Origin: an uncultured Candidatus Poseidoniales archaeon
GTDB taxonomy: Archaea; Thermoplasmatota; Poseidoniia; Poseidoniales; Thalassarchaeaceae
Direction of reading: 5' to 3'
NCBI GenBank assembly: GCA_905182515.1
Contig: CAJJBW010000007.1
Coordinates: 81,025 to 139,605 of the forward strand
DNA length: 58,581 nt
Of this stretch, positions 29,574 through 39,540 are shown piece after piece. The translations under genes and the position numbers were made by a program. The number at the start of each line of letters is the position of its first letter. The first letter of the stretch is position 1. The notes below the pieces were generated by a model. The model made no database searches, was not told where the DNA came from, and saw only the letters and a program-made list of their open reading frames with translations.

Positions 29574-30308
29574 ATGTCAAACGTATTACCCGTACATGTA
29601 ACTGTTGTCATTCCAACACGAAATGAAGAAGAGGCCATAGTAGATACCATACGCTCAGTACCCAATGATGGATGGTGTGAGAAATTGGATTTTTTGATTA
29701 TTGATGGGAACTCAACTGACGCCACTAGAGAGTTGGCCAAAAATGAAGGTGCAGAAGTATATCTTGAGAAGAGGAAAGGCTATGGAAGAGCATATAAAAC
29801 AGGTTTTGCAACCGCACCAGGAGACATTATTGTTACTATGGATGCAGACTGTACGTATCCCGGAGAGGAAGTTCCAAACCTTGTTCGTAAATTACTCAAT
29901 GATGATTTAGAATGGATAACATGTGATCGCCTTGCAAAAGCAGAAGATGGTGCAATGTCAGGAATGCATGGATTTGGGAACTGGACTTTATCAACAACCG
30001 CTAGGTTATTATTTTGGTATGGTATAAAAGATTCACAAAGTGGCATGTGGGTATTTAAAAAGTCAATTTTGGATAATGAGAAAGTAAGGCCACGACATGA
30101 TGGGATGCCATTGTCACAAGAATTTAAGATTAGGGCAAGAAGGTACTTAGGTAAAAATAAAACTCAGGAAATTAGTGTCCCCTACCGAGTAAGAGTAGGT
30201 GCTGCAGAAATAAATACATGGGGAGATGGTTTACTCAATTTAAGAAGTTTATTTTGGCTAAGGTTTGGAGTATTTAGTAAAAGTACTCCTTGGGGAAAAG
30301 AAGATTAA
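29574..30308 (+). CDS. Glycosyltransferase family 2 (dolichol-phosphate mannosyltransferase-like)
   Basis: GT-A fold sugar transferase of about 244 residues. HVTVVIPTRNEEEAIVDTI begins the nucleotide-binding fold, FLIIDGNSTDATRELA follows, and VTMDADCTYPGEEVP contains the metal-binding DxD. SQSGMWVFKK and PLSQEFKIRARRYLG complete the DPM1-like core. No C-terminal membrane helices are present, as in short dolichol-phosphate glycosyltransferases. GTGAT lies 5 bases before the ATG at 29574, which I prefer to the ATG at 29547. Likely loads a sugar on a polyprenyl phosphate for glycosylation of surface proteins such as the one encoded next to it. Its stop overlaps that of the convergent gene. Confidence 0.9.
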   Translation: MSNVLPVHVTVVIPTRNEEEAIVDTIRSVPNDGWCEKLDFLIIDGNSTDATRELAKNEGAEVYLEKRKGYGRAYKTGFATAPGDIIVTMDADCTYPGEEVPNLVRKLLNDDLEWITCDRLAKAEDGAMSGMHGFGNWTLSTTARLLFWYGIKDSQSGMWVFKKSILDNEKVRPRHDGMPLSQEFKIRARRYLGKNKTQEISVPYRVRVGAAEINTWGDGLLNLRSLFWLRFGVFSKSTPWGKED

Positions 30309-33300
30309 TTATTATTTTCCCCATCAAATTCTTGATCTAATTCTCTTGGATCAAAGCCTGACCACGACTCGATTAATTCCAAATCTTTAGAGATTTGTAT
30401 CCGCCTATTATTTACATATACTAAGCCTAATAAAGCAAAAGTTATCATCAGGAGCGAGAGCATAGGTAATCCTGCTTTGAATGCCCAATCTAATGAATTG
30501 CTATTTCCCTGCTTTAATATCGGGATAATTTCAATTTGCGACTGGCTTACTGAATCTCCATCAATAGCCCAAACTTCAACTCGGACCCAATTACCATCTG
30601 ATACTTCCCAGTTTGTTCGATATGTCCAGATATTATCATCGGAAACGTGGTCACTGCCTTTACCATCATCTCTGAATGTAAATGCCTGAGAAACCCCTCC
30701 ATTGATTACTTCTCCATTAACATTTTTAGTAGTTCCATCGGCATCATTCAGAGTAACATAGATATAAACTTCAGTTGCTTCATTTTCTTTTATTGAATCA
30801 ATAGAAATAATTAATTCTTCTAATGTTGGATAACTAGATCCTATGGTTAAATTAACCGAAGTAAAGTCTTGAGCACCTCTAGAATCTTGAACCATTAAAT
30901 TTATTTGGATAACTCCTGGATTGAAATTAACCATTTCTATTTCTTTATTTCCAATTATTGTACCATCATTCAAAGACCATTGATACAAAACGATATCATC
31001 ATCATAGTCATATGAATTTGAACTATCCAATTCGACTATTTGGCCCGGAGGTATATATTGTCCATTAGTTAGGTTTGTGATTTCAGCAAATGGCGCAGTT
31101 TCTTGAACTAATATATCTTGATAGTAGATTCTTTGCATTAAATTTGAGTCTTTCAAAGTAATAGTTAAATGATGATTTCCGGCTATTAAATAGTCGTTAT
31201 ACCAATAATCAATAGACTTATTCTGTAGAATATGCCCCATCAAATCAGAGAATATACTTACTGTAAAATTATCTCCATCTGGATCAAAAGAATTTCTAAA
31301 ATCAAATAATACTGGAGAATTTGATTGAACTACTGCATTTGGAGATGGTGAATTGAGTATTAACAATGGTGCGGATTCCACTACTATGATGTTTATTGAG
31401 TTGCTAACTACTTCTACATAGCCATCATTTAAAATCAAGGAAATATTATGATTACCAGCAGGCAATCTTGTTTCAAAATTCCAATCGGAGCCAATGGGAT
31501 TTGTTAATTTATCACTAATCCATAAAATACTAACTAAGTCATCACTAAGGTTTAAGATATTATTGCAAAACAAGTTACTCCCATTATTAGGTAATTCTAA
31601 ACATGATAAGTCCCAATCTCCAGAACCTGAAGAATCAAACCCTATTAAATCTCCTGATTCTGACAATAATCCATCATTTGGATAATTAATTAAAGCATTT
31701 GGAGGAGAATTTAATACTTCCAATTCAATATGATAATAAGTCCATAATGCTAAATTATTTGGATTATTATCGCCGGCCTTCATGGTAATATTATGGACTC
31801 CTTTAGAAAGAGTTCCTGACCATTCAATGTTTGTTGAAGAAGATATTCCTGACAATAGAATACCATCCAAATTACTATTAAACTCAAATTTAATATCATC
31901 TCCTTCTGGGTCAATAGTATTAGAACCATCAAGTCTGACAATATTAGCAGAAGTGTTTTCTAGTCTTGTTATTTCCATTTTAGCAAGTGGTATTTCATTA
32001 AATAATTCAACATTGAAAGACCATGTCCTATTGGAATTTATGCCGTCTGATGCATATACCGTTACAGTGAATTGGTTAGGAGCCCCTAGAAAATCTCTAA
32101 TAATCTCTTGGGGGCAAGTTGGTTCTCCTTCAGTAAATGATACAGGGTAATCTTCATACGAGACTTCCATCCAGCACCATAAATCTCCGCCTTCTGGATC
32201 ATATGTCCCTGACAAAATAGTTGTTAAATTTGCAGTTTGTCCAAGATATAATGTCCCCCAGGAGGATATAATAGGATTAGTACCTACTGACAATACTGGA
32301 GGGAGATTAAGTAATTCAATTTGGCGACTCTCATTGACACAATGATCTGCATTATCACAAACTTGAAGAGTTATGATATGCAATCCATCACTAAGGGCAC
32401 ACATCCCTGAGGGATAGTCATAATTAGCCCTAAAAAAGCTATAATTATCTGTTTCATTGAATATTTGACCCGGGCCACAAGAGGAAATAATATTGCCATC
32501 TATATCGCTAGTCCACGAATAAGACAGTGGATCATTATCCAAGTCCCATGATTTTGTAGCATCAAAAATAATTTCAGAATTACTTGAGTGGGTAATGCCT
32601 TTTTCTGGTAATTGCCAAATTATAAATGGTGGCTGATTTGAAATATCTAATCTACAAATTATTGATTTGTCGTCATTTAATATGAATGATTCTGTAGAAT
32701 TAGTTACACCATCATAACTACAGGTAGTATTTACTGAATTATCATTAGACCAGCCTTGATCAACAGACCAACGGGAGCCGATAAATGGACCATAATTAAA
32801 ACGGCCACTATATGGTTGTATACTGGTTAACTCATTTTCAAAAAATTCGAAGGAAAGATTTATTTCTGCATATGGGATATTCATAAAATTTTGATTAATT
32901 GTCTGTAAATCTATATTCCACATTATATCTACAGTATTATCAGATTCAACTACAGAAGGAGGGGAGATATCAGAGGATGAAATCCATCGAATATGATTTC
33001 CAGATATCAATTTAAAAGAATTGGTGGCATTTTGGTCCTGTAATAATATAGAATCTGTAAAGTTTACTATACTGTTAGTGAAAACAGGTTGGCTACCATT
33101 ACAGGATATAGTGGCATTATCGACTATTAATTCTAAATGACCGAATAAGACCAAACAATTTTCATTGAATCCAGATATAATGCTGTTGAACAATGAAGAT
33201 GGAGCGATTCCTTTAGATGACCAACTCAATCCATGATTTTCGCCATTAATTATTAGATTATTGATATTCGCATCAACCTCTATCATCTCTACCGCAAAAT

Positions 33301-34996
33301 CACTATTGTTAGAGAATATTTGGACATCATCAAGTATAACAGTCCCAAAATAAGCAACATTTGAATTATCTATATCTAAAGAAGGAGAGATGATTGAGTT
33401 TTTAATTATTATAGAATTAAGTTGTATATCTATGCTATCTCTAACAACTATGCCATGATTATCCCCCGAAGATATACATGAGTTACAGCTAGTATTCTTA
33501 CCTCCGCTCATTACTATATTAGACTCATGGAAAACAATGCCAGCACCATCTAAAGGATTTGATTGATTGAGGCCATTCGCAATGGTGACTACATTGGAAA
33601 TTTCTACATTTGTAGAATCATAGATATATAGTCCATTACGCCCGTTATTTTGGCTTACTATAGTATCCACTCTTGGATGAAATTCACGAAAATCGATACC
33701 ATTTCCTTCATTTCCGGAAACAAGCCAATTTTTCCCAATTACGCCTCCTTTCATCATTAGAACACCCGGCCCTGAAGAGTTATTTACAATCAAATTATTA
33801 ACTATAGCGGGACCTTTAGTTGACCAACTAGAGCTTCTAAAATAGAGGCCAGCACGATCATTCATAGGAGAGTTAAATGATATTTGGCCATTATTTAGCA
33901 TAGTCATATTTTCTATAATTGTTGAAGAATCTGTCATATAAGCTCTAAATCCAACAACAGGGTTATTCTCAATTAATGCACCATTGATCTTTACTCCACT
34001 TGTATTAACATCGAATGCTGCGTAACCTAATCCTGGAGTTTTTGAATTTGGACCTCCAGTACCTCTTATTTCTAAGTTCTCGAAAATAGCATTAGTTGGT
34101 AAGTTATTATACTGACTATGATTATACTGTTCGACCATTACTCCTCGGTATTGACTATTTTCAATTATTATATTGGTGAATGAGGGCCTAGTCAACCAAT
34201 TTGATGTCTGATGCCTAATAAAAATACCATTATCACAACGATTAACAAAGACATCTACGAGAAGTGGGATAGAGTCTTCGACCCAAATACCTGCTGAAGT
34301 TGATAAAGTTGCGCCAGTAATATTTGTAATATTAATATTTGATAATAATCCTCCAGAATTTCCCCAAAAATTAATCCCTCTAGTAATTAATCCATCTATA
34401 CTTATCCCATCAATTAATGGGGCTGAATTATATCCTACTGATAGTCCAATTCCATACCTCCAAGAAGTTGAGCTTGCATGTACATCTTGGCCCCCGCCTA
34501 CGATTGTTAAATTTGTGATAATTGGGGATGCTCCATTGAATAAGTCAACTGCTACATTATCTGCATTTACTACTTTTAAATTAGATATTTTGGGATCACT
34601 AGCATAAATTGTAATTCCATATTTTGAATCATTTATTGTTAAGTTATCAATATTAGAATTGAGCCCATTACTAGTTGAGTTGAAGACGATTCCATTATGA
34701 TTGCCGGTCAAGGATTCTAAAATAACTGGAGAAGTCAATGATCCAATAATACTAATTCTACCATCAATATTTATTTCTTCATCATCGCCAAGAAAAATAT
34801 TTGTGCCAGCTTGAACTATCAATATTTGTCCATTTTGAACATTGTATCCGTCATTAAGGAAAATTGATCCTGACCAAACGGTAGTTGCCTTAGGACTTAC
34901 TGTAGCATCAACTGCAATAATACTCATACTAGAAGTCATCATGATAAAAACAAGTAAAACTGCATGGCATTTACAAACTGAGGTATGCCCTTGCAT
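30305..34996 (-). CDS. Giant surface protein: right-handed beta-helix, PKD-like domains, membrane anchor
   Basis: A 1563-residue extracellular protein. A signal peptide (about 1-31, hydrophobic FIMMTSSMSIIAVDA) is followed by some 600 residues of NosD/pectate-lyase-like beta-helix repeats (NGIVF, NLTI, KYGITIY, GIGLSV, GIDF, GLYIYDS patterns). Several PKD/Ig-like domains follow, with characteristic DPEGDD, DPDGDNF and YDYDDDIVLYQWS loops. Near residue 1440 is the Asp-rich loop RDDGKGSDHVSDDNIWT shared with two other surface proteins here. A membrane helix (about 1515-1535) and a short charged cytoplasmic tail end it. Beta-helices usually bind or cleave polysaccharides; no catalytic residues are evident. 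It is convergent with the GT2 gene. Confidence 0.85.
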   Translation of the reverse strand: MQGHTSVCKCHAVLLVFIMMTSSMSIIAVDATVSPKATTVWSGSIFLNDGYNVQNGQILIVQAGTNIFLGDDEEINIDGRISIIGSLTSPVILESLTGNHNGIVFNSTSNGLNSNIDNLTINDSKYGITIYASDPKISNLKVVNADNVAVDLFNGASPIITNLTIVGGGQDVHASSTSWRYGIGLSVGYNSAPLIDGISIDGLITRGINFWGNSGGLLSNINITNITGATLSTSAGIWVEDSIPLLVDVFVNRCDNGIFIRHQTSNWLTRPSFTNIIIENSQYRGVMVEQYNHSQYNNLPTNAIFENLEIRGTGGPNSKTPGLGYAAFDVNTSGVKINGALIENNPVVGFRAYMTDSSTIIENMTMLNNGQISFNSPMNDRAGLYFRSSSWSTKGPAIVNNLIVNNSSGPGVLMMKGGVIGKNWLVSGNEGNGIDFREFHPRVDTIVSQNNGRNGLYIYDSTNVEISNVVTIANGLNQSNPLDGAGIVFHESNIVMSGGKNTSCNSCISSGDNHGIVVRDSIDIQLNSIIIKNSIISPSLDIDNSNVAYFGTVILDDVQIFSNNSDFAVEMIEVDANINNLIINGENHGLSWSSKGIAPSSLFNSIISGFNENCLVLFGHLELIVDNATISCNGSQPVFTNSIVNFTDSILLQDQNATNSFKLISGNHIRWISSSDISPPSVVESDNTVDIMWNIDLQTINQNFMNIPYAEINLSFEFFENELTSIQPYSGRFNYGPFIGSRWSVDQGWSNDNSVNTTCSYDGVTNSTESFILNDDKSIICRLDISNQPPFIIWQLPEKGITHSSNSEIIFDATKSWDLDNDPLSYSWTSDIDGNIISSCGPGQIFNETDNYSFFRANYDYPSGMCALSDGLHIITLQVCDNADHCVNESRQIELLNLPPVLSVGTNPIISSWGTLYLGQTANLTTILSGTYDPEGGDLWCWMEVSYEDYPVSFTEGEPTCPQEIIRDFLGAPNQFTVTVYASDGINSNRTWSFNVELFNEIPLAKMEITRLENTSANIVRLDGSNTIDPEGDDIKFEFNSNLDGILLSGISSSTNIEWSGTLSKGVHNITMKAGDNNPNNLALWTYYHIELEVLNSPPNALINYPNDGLLSESGDLIGFDSSGSGDWDLSCLELPNNGSNLFCNNILNLSDDLVSILWISDKLTNPIGSDWNFETRLPAGNHNISLILNDGYVEVVSNSINIIVVESAPLLILNSPSPNAVVQSNSPVLFDFRNSFDPDGDNFTVSIFSDLMGHILQNKSIDYWYNDYLIAGNHHLTITLKDSNLMQRIYYQDILVQETAPFAEITNLTNGQYIPPGQIVELDSSNSYDYDDDIVLYQWSLNDGTIIGNKEIEMVNFNPGVIQINLMVQDSRGAQDFTSVNLTIGSSYPTLEELIISIDSIKENEATEVYIYVTLNDADGTTKNVNGEVINGGVSQAFTFRDDGKGSDHVSDDNIWTYRTNWEVSDGNWVRVEVWAIDGDSVSQSQIEIIPILKQGNSNSLDWAFKAGLPMLSLLMITFALLGLVYVNNRRIQISKDLELIESWSGFDPRELDQEFDGENNN

Positions 34997-35106
34997 AATT
35001 TAGCGGCTCAATAACAGTATGTAATCCCTTATGTATGGTGATTATTGTATGCCTCATTCTATCGTAGAAGTCATAAGCATATGACCAGCGCGAGTGGTGT
35101 GATGAT

Positions 35107-35343
35107 ATGAGTACGGCTTTTGTTTTAATCAGAGCGGCACCCGGCAGTGAAGGAATTGTGTACCAAAAACTTCTCGAAATTGAAGAGGTTACTGAAACTC
35201 ATGTTGCTTATGGAGAATATGATTTAGTCGCTAGAATAGACTTTGAAGATGAGAAAAAGATGGCAAATATCCTTATTGGGGTAATGAGAGCCATCCCAGG
35301 AGTTCAACATACTGAAACACTTATTGCAGTGGAGGCAGAATAA
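35107..35343 (+). CDS. Stand-alone RAM (Lrp/AsnC effector) domain protein 1
   Basis: A 78-residue protein consisting only of the ligand-binding RAM domain of Lrp/AsnC regulators: a beta-alpha-beta-beta-alpha-beta fold with TAFVLIRAAPGSEG, VTETHVAYGEYDLVARI and IPGVQHTETLIA. There is no helix-turn-helix. Such proteins form rings that sense amino acids and may partner with full-length Lrp proteins. The next gene is a paralogue that starts directly after this stop codon, so the two are co-translated and probably form a hetero-oligomer. Target unknown. Confidence 0.88.
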   Translation: MSTAFVLIRAAPGSEGIVYQKLLEIEEVTETHVAYGEYDLVARIDFEDEKKMANILIGVMRAIPGVQHTETLIAVEAE

Positions 35344-35577
35344 ATGGCTGTTGGATTTGTATTAGTTACTACTGAACCAGGTAAAGAAATTGAAGTTAGA
35401 GAGGCTGTTAGTAAATTTGAAACTGTAGTTGGGCAGTGGATTGTTTTTGGCATGCATGATTTATTTGTTAAAATTGAAGCTGAAGAAGAGTCTGAACTAA
35501 CTCGATGCATAATACAAGACATCAGAAACATTCCTGGAATATTCGAGACACGTACTTTGATTGGTGCTGAAATATAA
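35344..35577 (+). CDS. Stand-alone RAM (Lrp/AsnC effector) domain protein 2
   Basis: A 77-residue paralogue of the preceding gene with the same fold plan (GFVLVTTEPGKE, VVGQWIVFGMHDLFVKI, IPGIFETRTLIGAE). The ATG follows the previous TAA with no base between; GGAGG of the upstream reading frame (about 35332) would serve as ribosome-binding site. The pair differs in most positions, so it is an old duplication rather than a recent one. Four bases separate its stop from the end of the convergent STAND-like gene. Confidence 0.88.
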   Translation: MAVGFVLVTTEPGKEIEVREAVSKFETVVGQWIVFGMHDLFVKIEAEEESELTRCIIQDIRNIPGIFETRTLIGAEI

Positions 35578-35580
35578 TAA

Positions 35581-37782
35581 TCATACCAATAAAGAAATTA
35601 ATTTCAGAAGATCATTGGCTGCATTAATACATTCTGCAGATCTAAATTTACTCAATGATTCCCTCCAATGTGAGAGTTTTCTTTCTGGCTCTAATATTCC
35701 CCTCCAATACCATTTGTGTGCAATAACTCTACGATGTGCAGCTATGTCTTCACGTAAAGGTTTTTCAGTGATTTCTGAATGTGATTGAATTAGCCATTGA
35801 GGGTATTTCGGCCCTGATGCATCAAGAGTCATATGAATTAAAATTAATTTATCTAGAATATTGTCACATTTCCTAATTTCATTCCTTGCTGCTTCTATAG
35901 ATTCTTTAGAAGCATTGCCATTTTTCCTAATTGCAAGCCTTGATTTTAAATCGATAATTTTTAATTTTGGATTGTCATAACCTAGTTGGGATTCCAATAG
36001 GCTCCTAGAAGCTGCTGCAGAAGTCATATCCTGGGTTTCTAATGCTATTGAGTTTTGTATTAAATTTAACGATAATGAGGCTACATTTCGCTTGTTATCA
36101 GGAAGTGCAGATATATCTATAATACTTATTTTATGTTTTATTTTTTTAAGCAGGTTATTGTTAATTGGGCCTGGCAATCTATCATCATGAATTCTAACAA
36201 GCGTAGATATTTCATTTTTTATTTTTTCTACCGGATTAAGGTTTTTAGATAATTCAAAATCTAATTCTTCAGCTAATTTGGCATTACCTCGGATTCTAGC
36301 TAAACGAACTAAACGTTTTGTTTTATTAATACCATTTGAGAGGCAGTTAATGTGTAAATTAGCTATTTCTATTTCCCCTCTCTCTATAGCTATATCAGAT
36401 GCTGCCTCCCTAAGTATTTCTTCATCATTATTACTTATTGCCTGTTCAAAGATAATTGCTGCTGATGCACTATCTTTAGACAATAGTTCAGAAAGATGTG
36501 ATAACAGCCATTTGGAGTCGATAACCTTACCTGATTCTAGACGATGGTGAACTTCCATCCTTGTTGCCCTAATGCCATTTCTTTTAGCCCATTTTATTGC
36601 CATTTCATGATGAAAATCTTGGACTTCTTTTTCAGTAAAATATCTTCGTCTGACGTTTCTTATTAGGTGATGAATTTCTAATTCATTTCCATGATTTTTT
36701 AAGATTGCATAATCATCAAGTTCGTCTGTGCCTTTTGATGAAAATATCTCTTTAACACCTAAAGGTATTGGAGTTATAGATAATTCATCTAGAGTCCGTA
36801 AGCCATCATTACTAAGTCTCTTTATTACTGTAGATTCAACAAATTCTTGCACTGCGTCATTCTCTTCAGGTAATTTAGTATCAGAATCCCAAAGATGGAG
36901 TGCAAGTGGGTGGCCCCCTAATGATTCAATAATTTTTATGACGGAACTATCGGGTAAATCTTGTGGTAAAATTTTCTTAGCATCATCTAAATGTAATCCA
37001 TTTATGCGAATATTTTCAAATTCAATTAAATTATCAAATGGACTAGGTGCCCTTACTAGTAACAAAATTGATGCTTGCGTTTTTGAAATTTCTAAAATAA
37101 GATTGTTTATTGAATTTATGTGCCTTATGTTTAGTTCCTGTATTTCATCAATAACAAGTAAATTTTTAGATGAATCAACGGCTGCTGAAATTGCTGTTGG
37201 TGACGACATACCAGATTGCTTTAACCACATATTTGCAATCGCTGAAACATCTGTATCATTATAGCATGTTGCCCATCGTAAAGTCCAATCTTTTAACATC
37301 ATAACTTCTGCAATGTTACGTGCCAAACTAGACTTTCCAATACCCGGTAGGCCATTCAAAAGAACATTACGGCCTTGATTTAATAAATTGTAAATATTTG
37401 TTATTTCTTCATTTCTGCCATGAACAGTAGTAAGTTTAGGAAGTGGACCAAAAATACGATATTTCTTAATTTGGCTAGGAATTCCTATATCTGAAATAAT
37501 ATTAAGTCCTAATTCTGTAATGTGTATTACTTTACGTCGCCTAGATCCTTGGTCAGAAACTTTAGCATTCCTAGAAGTTACTAATCTTTTATTTTCTAAA
37601 GATGTGAGAGGTTTGTGAAGTGCTGACCTAACTACTCCTAATGCTTCTGCAATTCCTGGAAGTGATTGTTCCCTAGGTACATCCCATTTATGATCATAAT
37701 TATCTCTAAATTTAGACAAATGAGCAAGAATTTTCAATCTAGTCCCGTCCACCATATTACACGGGACATGACTAGGGTTCAT
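35581..37782 (-). CDS. Winged-helix STAND-like ATPase with helical repeats
   Basis: About 733 residues in three parts. The N-terminal winged helix (about 25-95) contains LPGIAEALGVVRSALHKPL with a wing rich in Arg/Lys. An AAA/STAND ATPase follows, with Walker A LNGLPGIGKSSLAR, Walker B KNLLVIDEIQEL and HPLALHLWD near the end of the ATPase. The remaining 400 residues are helical, TPR-like. This is the plan of ATP-dependent transcription regulators of the MalT/STAND group. The frame is open to 37827, overlapping uvrC; an ATG at 37782 or 37755 is more likely. It diverges from uvrC across a few bases, so it may control itself and uvrC. The inducer is unknown. Confidence 0.8.
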   Translation of the reverse strand: MNPSHVPCNMVDGTRLKILAHLSKFRDNYDHKWDVPREQSLPGIAEALGVVRSALHKPLTSLENKRLVTSRNAKVSDQGSRRRKVIHITELGLNIISDIGIPSQIKKYRIFGPLPKLTTVHGRNEEITNIYNLLNQGRNVLLNGLPGIGKSSLARNIAEVMMLKDWTLRWATCYNDTDVSAIANMWLKQSGMSSPTAISAAVDSSKNLLVIDEIQELNIRHINSINNLILEISKTQASILLLVRAPSPFDNLIEFENIRINGLHLDDAKKILPQDLPDSSVIKIIESLGGHPLALHLWDSDTKLPEENDAVQEFVESTVIKRLSNDGLRTLDELSITPIPLGVKEIFSSKGTDELDDYAILKNHGNELEIHHLIRNVRRRYFTEKEVQDFHHEMAIKWAKRNGIRATRMEVHHRLESGKVIDSKWLLSHLSELLSKDSASAAIIFEQAISNNDEEILREAASDIAIERGEIEIANLHINCLSNGINKTKRLVRLARIRGNAKLAEELDFELSKNLNPVEKIKNEISTLVRIHDDRLPGPINNNLLKKIKHKISIIDISALPDNKRNVASLSLNLIQNSIALETQDMTSAAASRSLLESQLGYDNPKLKIIDLKSRLAIRKNGNASKESIEAARNEIRKCDNILDKLILIHMTLDASGPKYPQWLIQSHSEITEKPLREDIAAHRRVIAHKWYWRGILEPERKLSHWRESLSKFRSAECINAANDLLKLISLLV

Positions 37783-37794
37783 GGGTGTTAACTC

Positions 37795-39540
37795 ATGGCG
37801 CATCAACAGAACATGCCTATTGACCAACTAAAATTAGACTTTCCCTCTAAGCCTGGAGTTTATCTTTTCCGAAGAGATGATGATCGAGTCATGTATGTTG
37901 GGAAGGCAACAAATTTACATTCTAGAGTTCGGTCTTATTTTACAGGGAAAAATGATCGGTTAATGATTCCAAAGCTTATTCAAAATTCAGAAAAGGTTGA
38001 TTGTATTGTTACTCAAACACCCTCAGAAGCATTAATATTAGAAAGAGAATTAATTCGTAAACATAAACCAAAATATAATTCAAGATTAAAGGATGATAAA
38101 TCCTATCCATTTATTTCATTAACAAAAGAAGAATATCCAAGAATTATTTATACTCGATTCCCTGCTGTTAATGATCTAAGGTGGGGGCCATTTCCAGATG
38201 CAGGTGCTGCAAAAAAAGTAATTCAACTCATAAGAAGGCAGTTTGGAATCAGGGATCAAGACTGCCGCGGAAAAGATGGTTGTTTAGCAAGTCATATTGG
38301 ATTATGTAGAGGGCCTTGCGTAGATCCGGATGGATATCCAGAAAGGGTGAGGGCGGTAACTAAGGTATTAGACGGAGATGCAGCAATATTAATTAAAACC
38401 TTACAAACTGAAATGGACATAGCTTCTAAGAATTTAAGATATGAAAAAGCTGCCGTAACTAGAGATATGATTAGGACAATACAGATCACAATATCGCAAC
38501 AGATAATTCATAGCAGATTCTATCAGGATTGTGATGCTGTAGGTTTTGCATTTAGAGGAGATTCAGCATCAGTAACAATATTACATGCCAAAGATGGAGT
38601 AATTCAGGGTCAAGTCAATTATCCATTGATTCATAGAGGAGAAGTTGCAGAATCTGTCGCATGCGTGTTAGCCGAACATTATGCAAGTAGACGGCCTCCT
38701 AAGACATTACTAATCCCTTACAAGTTAGGAAAGCCATTAGAAAATTGGTTATCTGAAAGGAGAGTTAATCCGTTAGAAATAAGAATTCCAAAACGTGGAG
38801 AATTATTTAAATTAAGAAAAATGGCAGATAAGAATGCAGAAATACATGTCGTAAGGCATCAAAATAATCGAACTGGTAATCTGGAACAAAATGCTGCAAA
38901 TGAATGTGCAAAGTTACTTGGCATTGATTCAATAAATCATATTGTATGCTTTGATATGTCTCAAATGCTAGGTGAAGAACGAGTTGGTGCTTCAATAGTT
39001 TTCAGAAATGGTAGGCCTTCCAGAAAAGAATACAGGACATATAGAGTAAAAAAAGATGTTTTTGATGATCTGAGAATGATGTCAGAGGTCGTAGAACGCT
39101 GGATTAAAAGACAAGACGAGTGGCCGGATTTACTACTATTAGATGGAGGTAAAACTCACTTATCCGTAATTCTAGAAGTTTTACAAAAAAATGAGGTAAA
39201 AAATATGTTTCTGCTTGCTGCATTAGCAAAAAAGGAAGAGACTTTGTATAGGCCGAATAATGATCCGATAATATTGACACGTAGTGGCAGAGTCTTAGTT
39301 CATGCAAGAGATGAGGCACATAGATTTGTGAACAAATATCATAGAAAACGTAGAGGTAAAAAATCAATGTTAGATCCTTTGGAAGAAATCGAAGGATTGG
39401 GGGCAAAAAAAATACAGTCATTACTTAGACATTTCGGAGGAAGGCACGGGATAAATCATGCCGGCATCGAGGATTTAATGGCAGTACCAGGAATAGGTAA
39501 ATCCATGGCTAAAATAATTTATGACCATCTTAATGAGTGA
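37795..39540 (+). CDS. uvrC: Excinuclease ABC subunit C
   Basis: Dual-incision nuclease of bacterial-type nucleotide excision repair. The N-terminal GIY-YIG domain has KPGVYLFRRDDDRVMYVGKA. A UVR coiled-coil segment lies at about 200-235 (MDIASKNLRYEKAAVTRD). The C-terminal RNase H-like nuclease has FDMSQMLGEERVGASIVF and LLLDGGKTHLSV, and tandem HhH motifs end the protein (IEGLGAKKIQSLLRHFGG, VPGIGKSMAKIIY). At 581 residues it is complete. uvrA and uvrB are not in the window. An ATG at 37813 is an alternative start. The 3' end overlaps the TYW2 gene, so both are in one transcript. Confidence 0.96.
   Translation: MAHQQNMPIDQLKLDFPSKPGVYLFRRDDDRVMYVGKATNLHSRVRSYFTGKNDRLMIPKLIQNSEKVDCIVTQTPSEALILERELIRKHKPKYNSRLKDDKSYPFISLTKEEYPRIIYTRFPAVNDLRWGPFPDAGAAKKVIQLIRRQFGIRDQDCRGKDGCLASHIGLCRGPCVDPDGYPERVRAVTKVLDGDAAILIKTLQTEMDIASKNLRYEKAAVTRDMIRTIQITISQQIIHSRFYQDCDAVGFAFRGDSASVTILHAKDGVIQGQVNYPLIHRGEVAESVACVLAEHYASRRPPKTLLIPYKLGKPLENWLSERRVNPLEIRIPKRGELFKLRKMADKNAEIHVVRHQNNRTGNLEQNAANECAKLLGIDSINHIVCFDMSQMLGEERVGASIVFRNGRPSRKEYRTYRVKKDVFDDLRMMSEVVERWIKRQDEWPDLLLLDGGKTHLSVILEVLQKNEVKNMFLLAALAKKEETLYRPNNDPIILTRSGRVLVHARDEAHRFVNKYHRKRRGKKSMLDPLEEIEGLGAKKIQSLLRHFGGRHGINHAGIEDLMAVPGIGKSMAKIIYDHLNE

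Noticed and set aside
35581-37782. Anti-phage STAND (Avs-like) defence gene
   Set aside because: It carries a winged helix rather than a nuclease or other effector, and no defence genes are nearby; a regulator is the simpler reading.
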